From NCBI RefSeq assembly GCF_040712315.1, contig NC_134015.1, forward strand, positions 7,405,945 to 7,469,944: a DNA stretch of 64,000 nucleotides, in the 5' to 3' direction. This DNA is from Castanea sativa (Eukaryota; Streptophyta; Magnoliopsida; Fagales; Fagaceae). Position numbers and translations under genes: made by a program. The notes below the pieces were generated by a model. The model saw nothing but the letters and a program-made list of their open reading frames with translations. It had not been told where the DNA came from and ran no database searches. Of this stretch, positions 1-11,094 are shown piece after piece; positions within the stretch are counted from its first letter, which is position 1, and each line of letters opens with the position of its first letter.

Positions 1-2
1 CA

Positions 3-224
3 GAACTGGCAGAGAGAGTGATACAACTTATCAAAGGGTACAACAGTGATATTAAATACATGTTAGTGTTACATGCTAGTCATTGTGAATGTACTAGCAC
101 TATATATTATACATACAGAGACTTATTAACTAACTTCACCAACATAGAAGTGGATACTCCACTCTTGGAGATAATATACAATCAATTACCACTTTTAGGA
201 TATATTTCCCGATATGACAGTTGA
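3..224 (+). other. Unassigned open frame entering from the left edge
   Basis: The frame is open from the first bases of the window to a stop at 222-224, with an internal ATG at 18. The product (about 73 codons visible) has no motif that I recognise. It could be the last exon of a gene lying to the left, or chance. A SWEET-like relic starts about 340 bases downstream, but nothing visible links the two. Treat as hypothetical. Confidence 0.2.
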
Positions 225-562
225 GGAGATTTAATATATAAAAAAATAAAAAAATAAAAAATAACTTTTCTAGTGTTGGATGGGGAACAGTTTGGAGAAA
301 CACCACTTTTTTAGCTTGAGATCAACAAAGTGTCAGTTGTCATTACGCATTGCCAATGTGCCCCAAAAAAAATAAAAATAAAAATAAACTTTTCAAGATG
401 TTTATTGGTATCAAAAGTTTTCTGCAAACGTAGAAAGTAGAATGACTTGAAATCATGCAAGTCTTAGAAGTTGTCTTTGTGCCAAGGGTTTATCTTTTAA
501 GCGTGAAGCTTGGATAACATAAAATTAAGTTATTTCTTTCGCTATCTTTTCCTTTCTTGTAG

Positions 563-777
563 AAAGACATTTTGGATGGTGAAATCAACTGAGAATTAAT
601 TACAATGGCATTTCATATATAGCCACGCTTTTGAATGCATGTCTGTGGACATTCTATATGGGCATCTCAAGACTGGTGGATTGCGTCTAGAGACAGTCAA
701 TGGCATTGGTGTCAATTTACAGCTCATCTTTGTGACTCTTTTTCTCATCTTTGCTCCCGAAGATAAGAAGATGATAT
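563..777 (+). pseudogene. SWEET (MtN3-type) sugar transporter exon relic A
   Basis: Translated pieces resemble one exon of plant SWEET sugar transporters, which are membrane proteins of two three-helix MtN3 repeats. Visible parts are KTFW followed by KSTEN, then IATLL..CLWTFY, then GHLKTGGL, TVNGIGVNLQ, and FVTLFLIFAPEDKK near the end. A good 3' splice site (ttcttgtag) lies directly before the KTFW codons. The reading frame is broken: a short insertion creates a stop just after KSTEN, and a two-base insertion lies after LWTFY. No other exons are seen nearby. Family assignment is from remembered conserved motifs; no search was run. Relics B (5562) and C (54815) belong to the same family. Confidence 0.7.
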
Positions 778-790
778 TAATTAATCTTTC

Positions 791-1770
791 CTTTTTGCAA
801 CATACGTTCACATATCGTGGAATTCCTATGCGTGATCCACTTTTTACATGCTTAATTATTTTATTAGAATTGAAGTTTGACTGAGAGTAAGAGACTCAGA
901 GAGAACCGAGAGAATGGGAACTAGAAGTTCGAAGTAAAGTAACATTTTTCGGCTTGGGGTTTAAACTTGTATTAAACCCCAAACAGAATCCCTTAAACAG
1001 ATTGAAGTTTATTTGAAATCTCATGATTTACTTTTGAGAAACGTGTTTCAAGCCCCTAATCAGCTTAACTACCTATTTTAACAATTTATTAAAGACTTAA
1101 ACTGGATTTTTATTAGCTAATCTTCAAGCATAATATAAAACATGTATAAACACAAGCAAAACACGAGAGAACTAACACACCCACACAATATTTGTTCATG
1201 GAGTAAAAACTTTAAATGGTAAAAATAATCTAAGGCTAAGCTCAAATCAATAAGTCCACTATCAAATGGTTGTTGCGGTACATACGATACTCACACGACT
1301 TCTCATACATGCATGTGTACTCAGACTAATTACCTGGGCTCTACACATTTGCTAACAACTACAAAATCTTACCTTCTACATTTTTAAATTACTTATTGTT
1401 GTAAGTCAGTACATCATTTGTAAATTGATCTCTCGATCATTTCAAAACTCCTTGAAGATTAGTTGATGTCTCTATGGTTGAAGGTTTTGTTCGGACGTAT
1501 GGTTACAAATTAGAAGCAAATTCTCATGAGAGAGTTATCTTCTAAACTAACACGTATCTAACCTTACACGTATGTCATGAAATGAGTCAACGGTACTTAA
1601 AATCGATAAATTTGTTATTTTTGAAAACTATAAGTTTTGGTTTGTTGTTAATTGTAACAATAAAGTGTAATTTATTATATTTGAAATTATAGAGATTTAA
1701 TTTATTATACCCCTAAATTACAAGGGCTAAAACAAAATTTTCTCATTAATCTAAAACCATACCATGAAAA
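791..1770. other. AT-rich intergenic DNA, nothing recognised
   Basis: No reading frame, RNA gene or clear repeat is seen. The stretch around 1165-1340 has the general look of dispersed plant repeat sequence, but I find no ends for it. Confidence 0.3.
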
Positions 1771-1777
1771 TACACCC

Positions 1778-2374
1778 AAGATAATTAAAACGATGCCTTT
1801 TTATTTAAATCACTTTTTTTTTTTTTTTGGGATAGAATCGCTTTCATTACTTTATCTAAGGCTGATTTACCAAAAAATCCAAATGAACCTAAAATTCTTC
1901 TTATACGGCATGCCCAAGTCAGGAAGGCCTTAAAGTGATGATAAGCCGGGTTTCACATCAAATAAATTTTTATTTATTAATTAATTAAGATAATTAAAAT
2001 GGTGCCTTTTTGTTTAAATCTTTTCTTTTTCTTTTTTTTTGTGATAGAATTGCTTTCATTACTTTATCTAAGGCTGATTTACCAAAAATCTGAATAAACA
2101 CCAAAATTCTTCTTATACGGCATGCCTAAGTCAGGAAGGCTTAAGAGTGATGATAAGCTGGGTTTCATACCAAATATTTGTTTATTTATATATTAAGATA
2201 ATTAAAACGATGTCTTTTTGTTTAAATAACTTCTTTTTTGGGATATAATTGCTTTCATTACTTTATCTAAGGCTAATTTACCAAAAATACGAATAAACCC
2301 AATTGGGTTTATTCAGATTTTTGGGCATGCCGTGTAAGAAGAATTTTGCAAAATTCTTCTTATACGGCATGCCC
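1778..2374. repeat. Three-copy tandem repeat of about 205 bp, ending in an inverted piece
   Basis: The opening aagataattaaaa recurs at about 1778, 1987 and 2195. Each unit carries a T-rich run, then ctttcattactttatctaagg, then ttcttcttatacggcatgcc. The third copy is interrupted by an inverted partial copy, which makes the palindromes described separately. No coding potential is visible. Probably a local duplication of a non-coding segment or a decayed small element. Confidence 0.8.
2291..2374. repeat. Palindrome and hairpin at the end of the 205-bp repeat
   Basis: Positions 2291-2314 form a perfect 24-bp palindrome. Positions 2323-2347 and 2350-2374 are inverted arms that match at 24 of 25 bases with a two-base loop. 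The arms are the ttcttcttatacggcatgcc segment of the repeat unit and its reverse complement, so an inverted copy was inserted or formed here. Confidence 0.85.
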
Positions 2375-2399
2375 AAAACCAATATTTTAGTTGTAACTT

Positions 2400-3335
2400 T
2401 ATGCAAAATATATTAATTAATCTGGTTAAAACCTTTTTTGACAATTTAAATGATATTAATATTATGTTATATACTCTCACATAACAACAAAATCTTAGTC
2501 TAAAAATTTTACACTCGGCTATGAATCTTCAATGGATTAATTAGGGTAGGTCACTTGTATCATTTTCCTTTATTCTTTTCTATTTAAAACCATATTCTTT
2601 GTTACTGCTTTAATTGACATGTCATTTTTTTTATTACCCTTACTAACGTTAATTTTGGTCTTTCTTCATATTTTTTTTGATCTCTCAACTCGGATAAACT
2701 CACTATTTTTTATTAATGCATTAGTTGCTCTCTATGAACACGATCAAACCATCTTAAATGACTTTCACTCATCTTTTTATAAATACTGGCGAACTATATT
2801 TGTAATACATTAATTTGTGCATTGCACAGGTAATGTATGTTAGTTTAATAGGTAGATCATGGATGTTGCTTTTAAATGGAGTAAAATGATTATTGCTATG
2901 AATTTTAGGCCTCTTTGTGGAACTTAAATAAGTTGGGCCATTCTGTTTTATGTTATCAAAGCTAGCCTTTTGTATGCTATGGATGAACCCCATCCGATGT
3001 TGAAAGGATGCATGATTCAGTTTTTCTATCAGTATTTATGTTTTAGTAAATTTACTTTGACAACTTTTTTTTTTTGTTGAGAGTTTCATATATATCATAA
3101 ATATCAAATATATGCTATGAATATCCATTTCGTATTATTATTATTATTATAATTATTATTGATATTGTTATTATTAATGTTAATTAGCCAATGCTATCAG
3201 ATTAAGACAGCATAATAAATGGTTGGCATATTCAATGTTTTTTTTTCCTGGATAGGTAATTGCCATATTTTTAGTAACTGCGTAGTGGTAGAGCCTACAC
3301 ATTTTATTTCGGGGACCATGTGAGAGAGAGAGAGA
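2400..3335. other. AT-rich intergenic DNA with an ATT microsatellite
   Basis: No gene is recognised. A short (ATT)n tract lies at about 3135-3160. The pectinesterase relic begins right after a (GA)n tract at 3321-3336. Confidence 0.3.
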
Positions 3336-3875
3336 GATACCTTATGGACAGCGTCCGGTGTCCATTTCTTCAGAGAATGTCAAGTTTATGGCACAATAGA
3401 TTTTATATTTGGGAATTCACAAGTTGTCTTACAAAATTGTGACATTTACGCGAGGAAGCGTACGGAAGACACCGAGAATGTAATCACAGCCCAAGGTCGT
3501 GGGAAAGGAGAAGATACCGGACTAGTATTACACAATTGCTCCATTAGGGCTGACAAAGACCTTCAACCTTACCCACAAATCAAAACATTTCTAGGTAGGC
3601 CGTGGTTCAGTTATTCACAGACTGTTGTCATGGAATGTTTCCTTGACAAATTGATTGACCCTAAAGGATGGCCTCCAAAAGGTGATAAGAAAAGCTTATC
3701 CACGTTGCATTATGTGGAGTATGCTAATCGTGGCCCAGGAGCCAATATAACAGGAAGGGTTAAATGGCCTGGGTATCATATTGGCAAAAATTCTAAAGAA
3801 ATTAAATACTTTACTGTTGAAAATTTTATTAACGGTCAACCAATGGCTGCCAAGTCTTGGAATTCCGTTTATTAG
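3336..3875 (+). pseudogene. Pectinesterase (pectin methylesterase), last exon only
   Basis: Pectinesterases remove methyl groups from cell-wall pectin. About 179 codons are open here and end at TAG 3873-3875. Family signatures in order: DTLW at the start, FFRECQVYGTIDFIFGN (holds a catalytic Asp), a QGRGK tract, LGRPW (holds the active-site Arg) and YSQTVVM, then a typical C-terminal end. The missing part is everything before the DTL motif: signal peptide, any inhibitor-like pro-region, and the earlier catalytic segments. The frame starts abruptly inside a (GA)n tract rather than at a clean splice site. No upstream exon was found within 3.3 kb. Most likely a 5'-truncated pseudogene; a gene with a distant first exon is less likely. 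An intact inhibitor-family gene lies 27 kb away, with no visible link. Confidence 0.85.
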
Positions 3876-5550
3876 TGGTTTTATACATTAAATCTTGTAT
3901 ACAATGAAAAAAATATTGTCAATTAAAGAAATAAATAAGTTATGATTATAATGGTCTTTGTATGAATGGTTTCTTTCAAATGCTGCTTTATGCATATTGT
4001 GAATCATCCAAAGCACCACCAAGAGATGTAAGACCAGGACACATTATGTTGCCACCAGCAAGAACAAATTTTATTGCACCTCGGTCAACTTTAAATTTTT
4101 TCATTATATTTGGATCTATACGTAAAACCAATAATACAAAACCACATTACGGGCTTTGCCTATAGGGGATAAGTTTCTATTGCAAGATGAGAACATCAAG
4201 TCATATAATAAGATGATCAATGAAACTATAAAACAATTCACTGAATTCAGTGAGAGCCTAGGACCTCAAATGAAGTAGAAAACAAAGGGTTGGTTGAGAG
4301 CTCTCTAATTTGGGTATGAAGACAGGTGTATGGAAGAGAAAGAGGAAGAAAGCAAGGATGAAAATTACAGAATAGGTTTTTCTTCTCCTCTACGATGTGC
4401 AACTTATAGAAGTACACCCCTCTCCCAGCAAAACTATATATATTGCTATTTTGAACTAGCTTACATCAAACTTGCGCAACCTTAAGCATATGCATGGCCA
4501 TAACTTAACCAGGAATTTGTTAAACTATTGGTTCAATAATTGAATTAGTATATTTCCATTACCTTACTTTTGAGATACATGATGATTTATGTGTGGTCTA
4601 TTGAAATTAGTTTGCACTAATCCAAAAAAAAAAAAGTTTGTAATATATTACATTTTCATGATTGTAATTTGTACCCTTACTTCCGATCAAAGCACCATTT
4701 CTAGAGCTATTATTTTTATTTTTTATTTATTGTAAATTAGTCTTATCTCGGGAAAAAAAAAAATAAAAGATTGTAAATACGAAATTCATCTAAAGTGTCC
4801 AAATCTAACTACAAGATACCATGTACTTGTTAGATTTGGGCTTCCATTGATTAGACTTTTGGATTCATAAAATGGGTTGGATGTGACTCAGTTAATATTC
4901 CTAGAAGGCCCATTAATATGCTATGGTCAAATTCAGTATTGGGCCTTAGTACACCTTGTTTTACTGGGCTTATGTCATAGTCTAATGTGAGGTAGAGTGT
5001 AGGACTTTAAGCTTAATCTATGATTTGCGATTATTTAGTGTATATAATATAAGGAGATGTCCCCCAGATCTCATCTTTTAGAGATTAGGGTGGCTTGCTC
5101 CATCGAAGGCTATCTTGAAATGAGGAGAATGGAAAGGAATATCTACTTGGGCCGTGTGCCGAATGTGCACGTGCATGTCTATATATTGCTATTAGTAATC
5201 TATTCGGGTTTGCTCAAAGTATTTGCAGGTGCACCCCTAAACTTTATAAATTAATTGATTATTTGTGTTATAGTATCTAGCATGTATATGTTTTCAATTC
5301 TTACAATATTGTCATCAGAACTGAATCTTTTGTTTCTCCAACAAAGTCCATGAACATAATCTCTAGCTTGTCCTGCTCAGTCTTTAACTATAGCCAAGCA
5401 TAGAACTCATTGAAAAGTTTAGATTGGGCATTAATGAAGTAGTTGCTTTGAGTGCATGTGTTTGGCAAGTCTTAAAATTAAATTTTTACCTCTTCTATTC
5501 AAGAAATAAGCAATTCAACAAAGTGCCTCTAAATACACTCACTTCCATCT
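3876..5550. other. Intergenic DNA, nothing recognised
   Basis: Short frames at 3962-4165 and 5057-5254 have no recognisable motif or splice context, and I take them as chance. Poly(A)-like runs are scattered at 4624-4635 and 4750-4765. Confidence 0.3.
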
Positions 5551-5561
5551 TACATCAATTG

Positions 5562-5810
5562 TGGTTCTTTTTCCTTTTTCTCACTAAGACATTTTGGCAG
5601 GTGGTGAAGAAGAAATCAACTGAGAATTACAAAAGCATTCCATATATAGCTACTCTACTAAGCACAAGTTTACGGATCTTATGCACTTCTAACCCCGGAT
5701 GGTTTACTTTTAACCACAGTTAATGCCTTAATGTGGTCGGTATTGTCTTCCAATTCATATATGTAACCCTCTTTCTCATCTATACTTTCCAGGATAAGAA
5801 GGTGATATAA
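5562..5810 (+). pseudogene. SWEET (MtN3-type) sugar transporter exon relic B
   Basis: This is the best preserved of three SWEET-like exon relics. The frame reads LFLTKTFWQVVKKKSTEN, then YKSIPYIATLLSTSL. It then loses frame near 5700-5735 and resumes in another frame as VVGIVFQFIYVTLFLIY and QDKKVI before TAA at 5808-5810. These correspond to the inter-helix loop and following helices of an MtN3 repeat. The frame break and the missing other exons mark it as a pseudogene. The sequence from about 5748 onward is duplicated at 54814. Assignment rests on remembered family motifs. Confidence 0.75.
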
Positions 5811-6298
5811 ATGTCTCTTTGCTATCATGCGAACTACCTTTATAGTTCCTCAATATTAAGAAGCTCACTTTGAAAAAATTAAATATTTAACCATATTAAT
5901 AAATTAACTCTTTTTTTAATGTTAATGAATTAATTCGTTAATGAAAGGTCTATTCTAGAACCTAACTCATTATGGATATATCATATAAATTAATTGTATA
6001 ATTGTTTATCCCAATCTTCCAACTATTTATTGATTATAGATTTTTTTTTTTAATTGAAGTTGGCCTATTTAAGCTGTGTGTGTGTGTCATGAAATACTAT
6101 TCTCTTTTTTAAAACCTTGATAGACTATTTTCTTGATTTAAAAAAAATAAATAAACAAAAATAAAGAAACTATGTCTAATAGGACTAGTGTTGAAGGCCG
6201 ATTTTTGTCATTAGTCAGGCCCATGTTTTAGTTGTGAGACTTGGGTTCTTCAAGGCCATAGTAGAGTTATGGGCCGGTGAGCTAGATTTGGTTCCATG
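5748..6298 (+). repeat. Segmental duplication, copy 1 (partner at 54814-55362)
   Basis: About 550 bases match 54814-55362 in the same orientation with roughly 90 percent identity by eye, including small indels. Landmarks shared by both copies are ctctttctcatcta, ggataagaaggtgatataaa, gaaggccgatttttgtcatt and gagacttgggttcttcaa. The copy includes the 3' end of SWEET relic B, so the duplicated block joins gene relic and intergenic DNA. Confidence 0.9.
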
Positions 6299-6479
6299 GA
6301 GGAAGATAGATCTGTTTTTCAGAACCAACCTGTGATCAAACAAAAATCCAAGGAACCAGGAAGGAAAAATAGATATATGCATACGAAGGAACTAAGAGAG
6401 TTAGAGTGAAAAGTGAATAGTTTAATGGATTTTATTATTTATTTGTGAAACCCAAAAATAGTGGTTCTTTGAACCATAA

Positions 6480-6778
6480 GGCATTTGTTATATATTTGAA
6501 CCCCGATAAACTCAGATTGTTTAACTCAATTTAATACCAAGTTTTTACTTAGTTCAATTAAACAGATATAAGTTAAACAAATAACAATCAAATCACAACA
6601 ATGGAAAAGTAAAGAACATAAACGATATAATGACCCAGGAAAACCAATAAAATTGTCCAGTTTCAAGGTAAAAAAACCAATGAATTCGTGTCTCGATCGG
6701 TGGAAGAACACACTCAATCGGTTAAGTCTTGCAATTTCTAAATTTGTCTTTCTACAGATTGTATGTTCTTGAAACTTA
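6480..6778 (+). repeat. Left part of a dispersed repeat split by the CACTA element
   Basis: This resembles the repeat at about 18495-18990 in order of landmarks: tgtttaac near the start, gtaaa..aacacg/aacg, atgaCCCAGGAAAACCA, a caaggtaaaa tract. The sequence after the CACTA element (18183-18340) continues the pattern with tttgccaatatac. The CACTA transposon therefore seems to have inserted into an older copy of this repeat. Identity of the repeat family is not established; an LTR fragment is possible. Confidence 0.5.
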
Positions 6779-6794
6779 CACTACAACAAAATGT

Positions 6795-7565
6795 AACTAC
6801 AGTGACGAATTTTAGTGAGGAAAATTTTTTCGTCACAAAAAAGTACTATATAGCGACGAAATTTATATTTCGTCGCTATTTTTAAAAAAATTGGTATCTT
6901 TTAGCGACAAAAAATTGATTTCGTCACTATAGGGGATGCTAAATTAGAGGCGCGAAGCAAAAGGCCAGGCACGAAACCAAAATGGATCTACAGCGACGAC
7001 TTTTTTTGTCGCTGAAAGTTCTAGTTTTAGCGACAAAAAAATTTCGTCGCTGAAGGTGCTGTAATTATGCTTTTAGTGACGAAACATGTTTCGTCGCTGT
7101 AGGAAACAATTAGCGACGAAAATATTTCGTCACTGAAAAGAAATACACATCATTTGTGTGGAGCATTTGCGACGAACTCAAATTCGTCACTAAAGGCAAT
7201 GAATAGTGACGAAACTAAATTCGTCACTATAGATACATTTAGCGACGAAACATAGATTTCGTCGCTATAGAGGGTGCAAAATTAGGGGCGCCAATTAAAA
7301 AGTGTAGGCACGAACTAAATGGAGCTATAGCGACGAAATTTGTTCGTCGCTAAAAGCTCTACTTTTTGCGTCGAAACAGTTTCGTCGCTAAAGGTGCTGT
7401 TGTCATGCTTTTAGTGACGAAACTGGTTTCGTCGCTAAAGAAGACAAATAGTGACGAAAATGCTTCGTCACTGAAAAGAAAAACAAATGATTTTGTGGAG
7501 CATCTGCGACGAACTCGAATTCGTCGCTATAGGTAATGAATAGTGACAAAACTGAATTCGTCGCT
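6795..7565. repeat. CACTA left subterminal repeat region
   Basis: It contains roughly twenty copies of GTGACGAA/AGCGACGAA motifs, many in facing pairs that form small hairpins. A block of about 338 bp is present twice in tandem (about 6933-7257 and 7272-7565), with matching landmarks such as aaattag.ggcgc, gctgt..t.atgcttttagtgacg and gagcat.tgcgacgaact. In En/Spm the equivalent motifs bind TNPA. Confidence 0.85.
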
Positions 7566-7575
7566 ATAGATGTCC

Positions 7576-7583
7576 TATATATA
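7576..7583 (+). promoter_or_regulatory. Candidate TATA box of the CACTA transposase transcript
   Basis: TATATATA lies directly after the subterminal repeat block and about 25-35 bases before a CT-rich stretch typical of plant transcription start regions. Confidence 0.55.
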
Positions 7584-7604
7584 ACACTTTACTCTTCTTC
7601 TTTT

Positions 7605-7889
7605 TTCCCTCACTCATTCGGCAGTACCCATTCCCACTCCCTCACACTGATACCCATACCCACTCCAAATCAAACTGATACCCACACCAATACTTACCGG
7701 CGAGCTTCGGTGACGCTCCAGCACCGGCGAGCTCAGGCGATGCTTCGTGGCACTCAGGCAACACTTTGCGCAGCTCAGGCAACGCTTCGCTTCGCGGCGC
7801 GCGGCGCTCTGGCAACGCTTCACGTCGGTGATGCTTCTTCTCCCATTTCACTTCTTTCATTCTCACTGCTCCTAGATCATTCTATACAG
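7605..7889 (+). other. Leader exon of the CACTA transposase transcript
   Basis: This GC-richer exon lies between the TATA box and a good splice donor (cag|gtatat at 7887-7893). The start is an estimate. It is joined to the acceptor attgtag at 11082-11088, just before the transposase ATG at 11095. It contains a repeated gcgagctc/gctcaggc/cgcttcg pattern and several upstream ATGs; a 121-codon frame (7536-7901) crosses it but runs past the donor, so I treat it as leader. Confidence 0.55.
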
Positions 7890-10800
7890 GTATATTTATG
7901 AACAAAATTGTCAATTTCATCTAGGTTTATTCTTTGTTTGGCTACTAAGATTTTTTTTTTTTTTTTGGAATTAAATCTGTGTGCTCCTTTCATGAGGTTG
8001 TTTCTGACTTTCTTCTCACATTTTGATTTTGGGTTTTTGTTTTCTTGTTCTTGTTGTTATTTGCTGCTTGAATAATTATCCGGGTATATCTGAATTCTAT
8101 AATTCTAATTGTGTAATGGGCCTGTTGAGACGTGGGGTTGCTTGTGATTTTGCTTTGATTGATTTTTTGTATATTGATTGGGTACTGAAATTAATATCCA
8201 GGATGTTTATATTCTTGTCCTAGTTTGGTTTGGAAATGCAATTATAACGGGGTATGTTTCTATTTTAACTCTTTAATTCTTATGGTGAATTGGTTCGTAT
8301 AAGTGTGGTTCTGGACCATCATCTTTCACAATTGGCATGCAATGATTGTCTAGTTTTCAATTTCTATTTGTCCCTCTAAGATCTTCAATAGATTTTGGTT
8401 GTCTATAATTTTAATAGGGTGGTCTAGCAGTCTAAAGATTCTTTGGGTTCCATTTATTTATGGCTACTGATTTCCAATGTGATTATGTACTTGTAAAATA
8501 TATTTGATATCTACATTATATATTATATGCGTCATAATGACTTTTAAATATGCAATAACAATTTTTCATGATTTCTTTGTACAATTGCAAACTCCTGTAA
8601 CTACTTTGATGCTTTGGTTGCATTTGGACATGGAATTCGGGGTGGTTAAAGTGGACCACATTTTAGCACCTTAATAGGTTCTATTAAGTTACAATTACAA
8701 CACTGTATTTGTTAAATATTGTGCCACTATTGGGGAGCTTTTGTTTTATAATCATCAAGATTGTGAAGGCATTGTTTAGAGTTGATAGATTTAAGAGACA
8801 CTCATAATGTTCCTGACCTATGTTTTCCTCTTCTCTTCTAAGCTATGTAAGTTCTATCGCATTTGTCAGGATTATATTCGTTTAGGCTTTTACAGCATCA
8901 GGTGGTTTGGTCTTCTAGTGATTTGTCACTCCTGCCCTTTGGCAAAAACTAGTGATTTGTCACTCTGGGCAGGTGTCTTCGCTTCTTCTTTTTATTATGA
9001 TAGGATCATTTTCAAGATTGAAGTATTTATAAATTTAACTTTTCTTTTGCAGGCTAAATACACATTGTTTGCAATAACTTTGGATTTTTTTAAAAAGTTG
9101 TAAGCTTAGCTTGAGAAAAGTAAGTAAATTTTAGTTAAAAATTTATAAAACTCTATACTTATGATGTTGGAAATTGGATTTGTGGTGGTATGTTGTGTTG
9201 GAGCAAGCAGGTGGTTTGCATGGTGTTATAAGGTAGTTTAAATACATATTGGGAGTGTTTTTTCAATTCTTGCAAATGTAAATTAGTATTGTTAATTAGA
9301 TGTGACGAATATTACTTTATTAGATTTCAATATTTGTGATGTTGGAAATTGGATTTGTGGTGGGTTTTTGTGTTGGAGCAAGCGGGTGGCTTGCATAGTG
9401 TTATAAGGTGGTTTAAATTCATATTGGGAGTGTTTTTAGTTTCTTGCAAATGTGAATGAAATTTGTTGATTAGATGTGATGAATAGTACTTTAATTGATT
9501 TCAATACTTGTAAACACTCTATACTTGTGATGTTTGTGATTGGGTAGTTGTGTTGGAGCAAGCAAGTGGTTTGCATGGTGTTATAAGGTGGTTTAAATTC
9601 ACATTGGAAGTGTTTTTTCAATTCTTGCAAATGTGAATGAGTATTGTTAATTAGATGTGATGAATATTACTTTATTAGATTTCAATACTTGTAAACTCTA
9701 TACTTGTGATGTTGAAAATTGGATTTGTGATGGGTTTTTGTGTTTGAGTAAGGTGGTGGCTTGCATAGTGTTATAAGGTGGTTTAAATTCATATTGAGAG
9801 TGTTTTTTCAATTCTTGCAAATGCGAATAAGTATTGTTAATTAGATATGATGAATATTACTTTATTAGATTTCAATACTTGTAAACTCTATACTTGTGAT
9901 GTTGGAAATTAGATTTGCGGTAGGTTTTTGTGTTGGAGCAAGTGGGTGGCTTGCATGGTGTTATAAGGTGGTTTAAATTCATATTAGGAGTGTTTTTTCA
10001 ATTCTTGGAAATGTGAATGAGTATTGTTAATTAGATGTGATGAATATTACTTTATTAGATTTCAATACTTGTAAACTCTATACTTGTGATGTTGGAAATT
10101 GGATTTGTGGTGGGTTTTTGTGTTGGAGCAAGCGGATGGCTTGCATGGTGTTATAAGGTGGTTTAAATTCATATTGGGAGTGTTTTTAGTTTCTTGCAAA
10201 TGTGAATGAAATTTGTTGATTAGATGTGATGAATAGTACTTTAATTGATTTCAATACTTGTAAACACTCAATACTTGTAAACACTCTATACTTGTGATGT
10301 TTGTGATTGGGTAGTTGTGTTGGAGCAAGCAAGTGGTTTGCATGGTGTTATAAGGTGGTTTAAATTCACATTGGGAGTGTTTTTTCAATTCTTGGAAATG
10401 TGAATGAGTATTGTTAATTAGATGTGATGAATATTACTTTATTAGATTTCAATACTTGTAAACTCTATACTTGTGATGTTGGAAATTGGATTTGTGGTGG
10501 GTTTTTGTGTTAGAGCAAGCGGATGGCTTGCATGGTGTTATAAGGTGGTTTAAATTCATATTGGGAGTGTTTTTTCAATTCTTGCAAATGTGAATGAGTA
10601 TTGTTAATTAAATGTGATGAATACTACTTTATTAGATTTCAATACTTGTAAACTCTATACTTGTGATGTTGAAAATTGGATTTGTGGTGAGTTTTTGTGT
10701 TGGAGCAAGCGGGTGGCTTGCATGGTATTATAAGGTGGTTTAAACTAATATTGGGAGTGTTTTTATTTTCTTGCAAATGTGAATGGAATTTGTTGATTAG

Positions 10801-11088
10801 ATGTGATGAATAGTACTTTAATTGATTTCAATACTTGTAAATACTCTATACTTGTGATGTTTGTAACTGGTTTTGTGGTGGGTTGTTGTGTTGGAGCAAG
10901 TGGGTGGCTTGCATGGTGTTATAAGGTGGGTTATACTAATATTGGGAGTGTTTAAGTATTAATATAGACTTATGCATTCATGAATGAGATAGAACTTTAT
11001 CTAAGTAGCTTATAGACTTAGATGTTAGAATACATTATGCATGAGTTGTCCTTATTTTACTAAAGTAGCGTTCACTTTGCAATTGTAG
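7890..11088 (+). other. 3.2-kb leader intron of the CACTA transposase gene
   Basis: It begins GTATAT and ends TTGCAATTGTAG. The first 1.2 kb is unique AT-rich sequence. The rest is filled by a ten-copy tandem array (9170-10960). No coding sequence is recognised. Confidence 0.55.
9170..10960 (+). repeat. Ten-copy tandem array, unit about 175-200 bp, in the CACTA intron
   Basis: The core ttgcatggtgttataaggtgg recurs with its first bases at about 9216, 9391, 9571, 9761, 9951, 10141, 10338, 10528, 10708 and 10909. Each unit also carries tgttggagcaag, gggagtgttttt, cttgcaaatgtgaatga and gatttcaatacttgtaaac. Spacing alternates mostly between 180 and 190-200 because units differ by small indels. 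The last unit is the most divergent. A single inverted relative lies at 53658-53760. Confidence 0.95.
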
Positions 11089-11094
11089 TCGAAC

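Noticed and set aside
7536..7901. 121-codon frame over the CACTA leader exon
   Set aside because: It starts inside the subterminal repeats upstream of the TATA box and reads through the splice donor, so it is unlikely to be translated as such.
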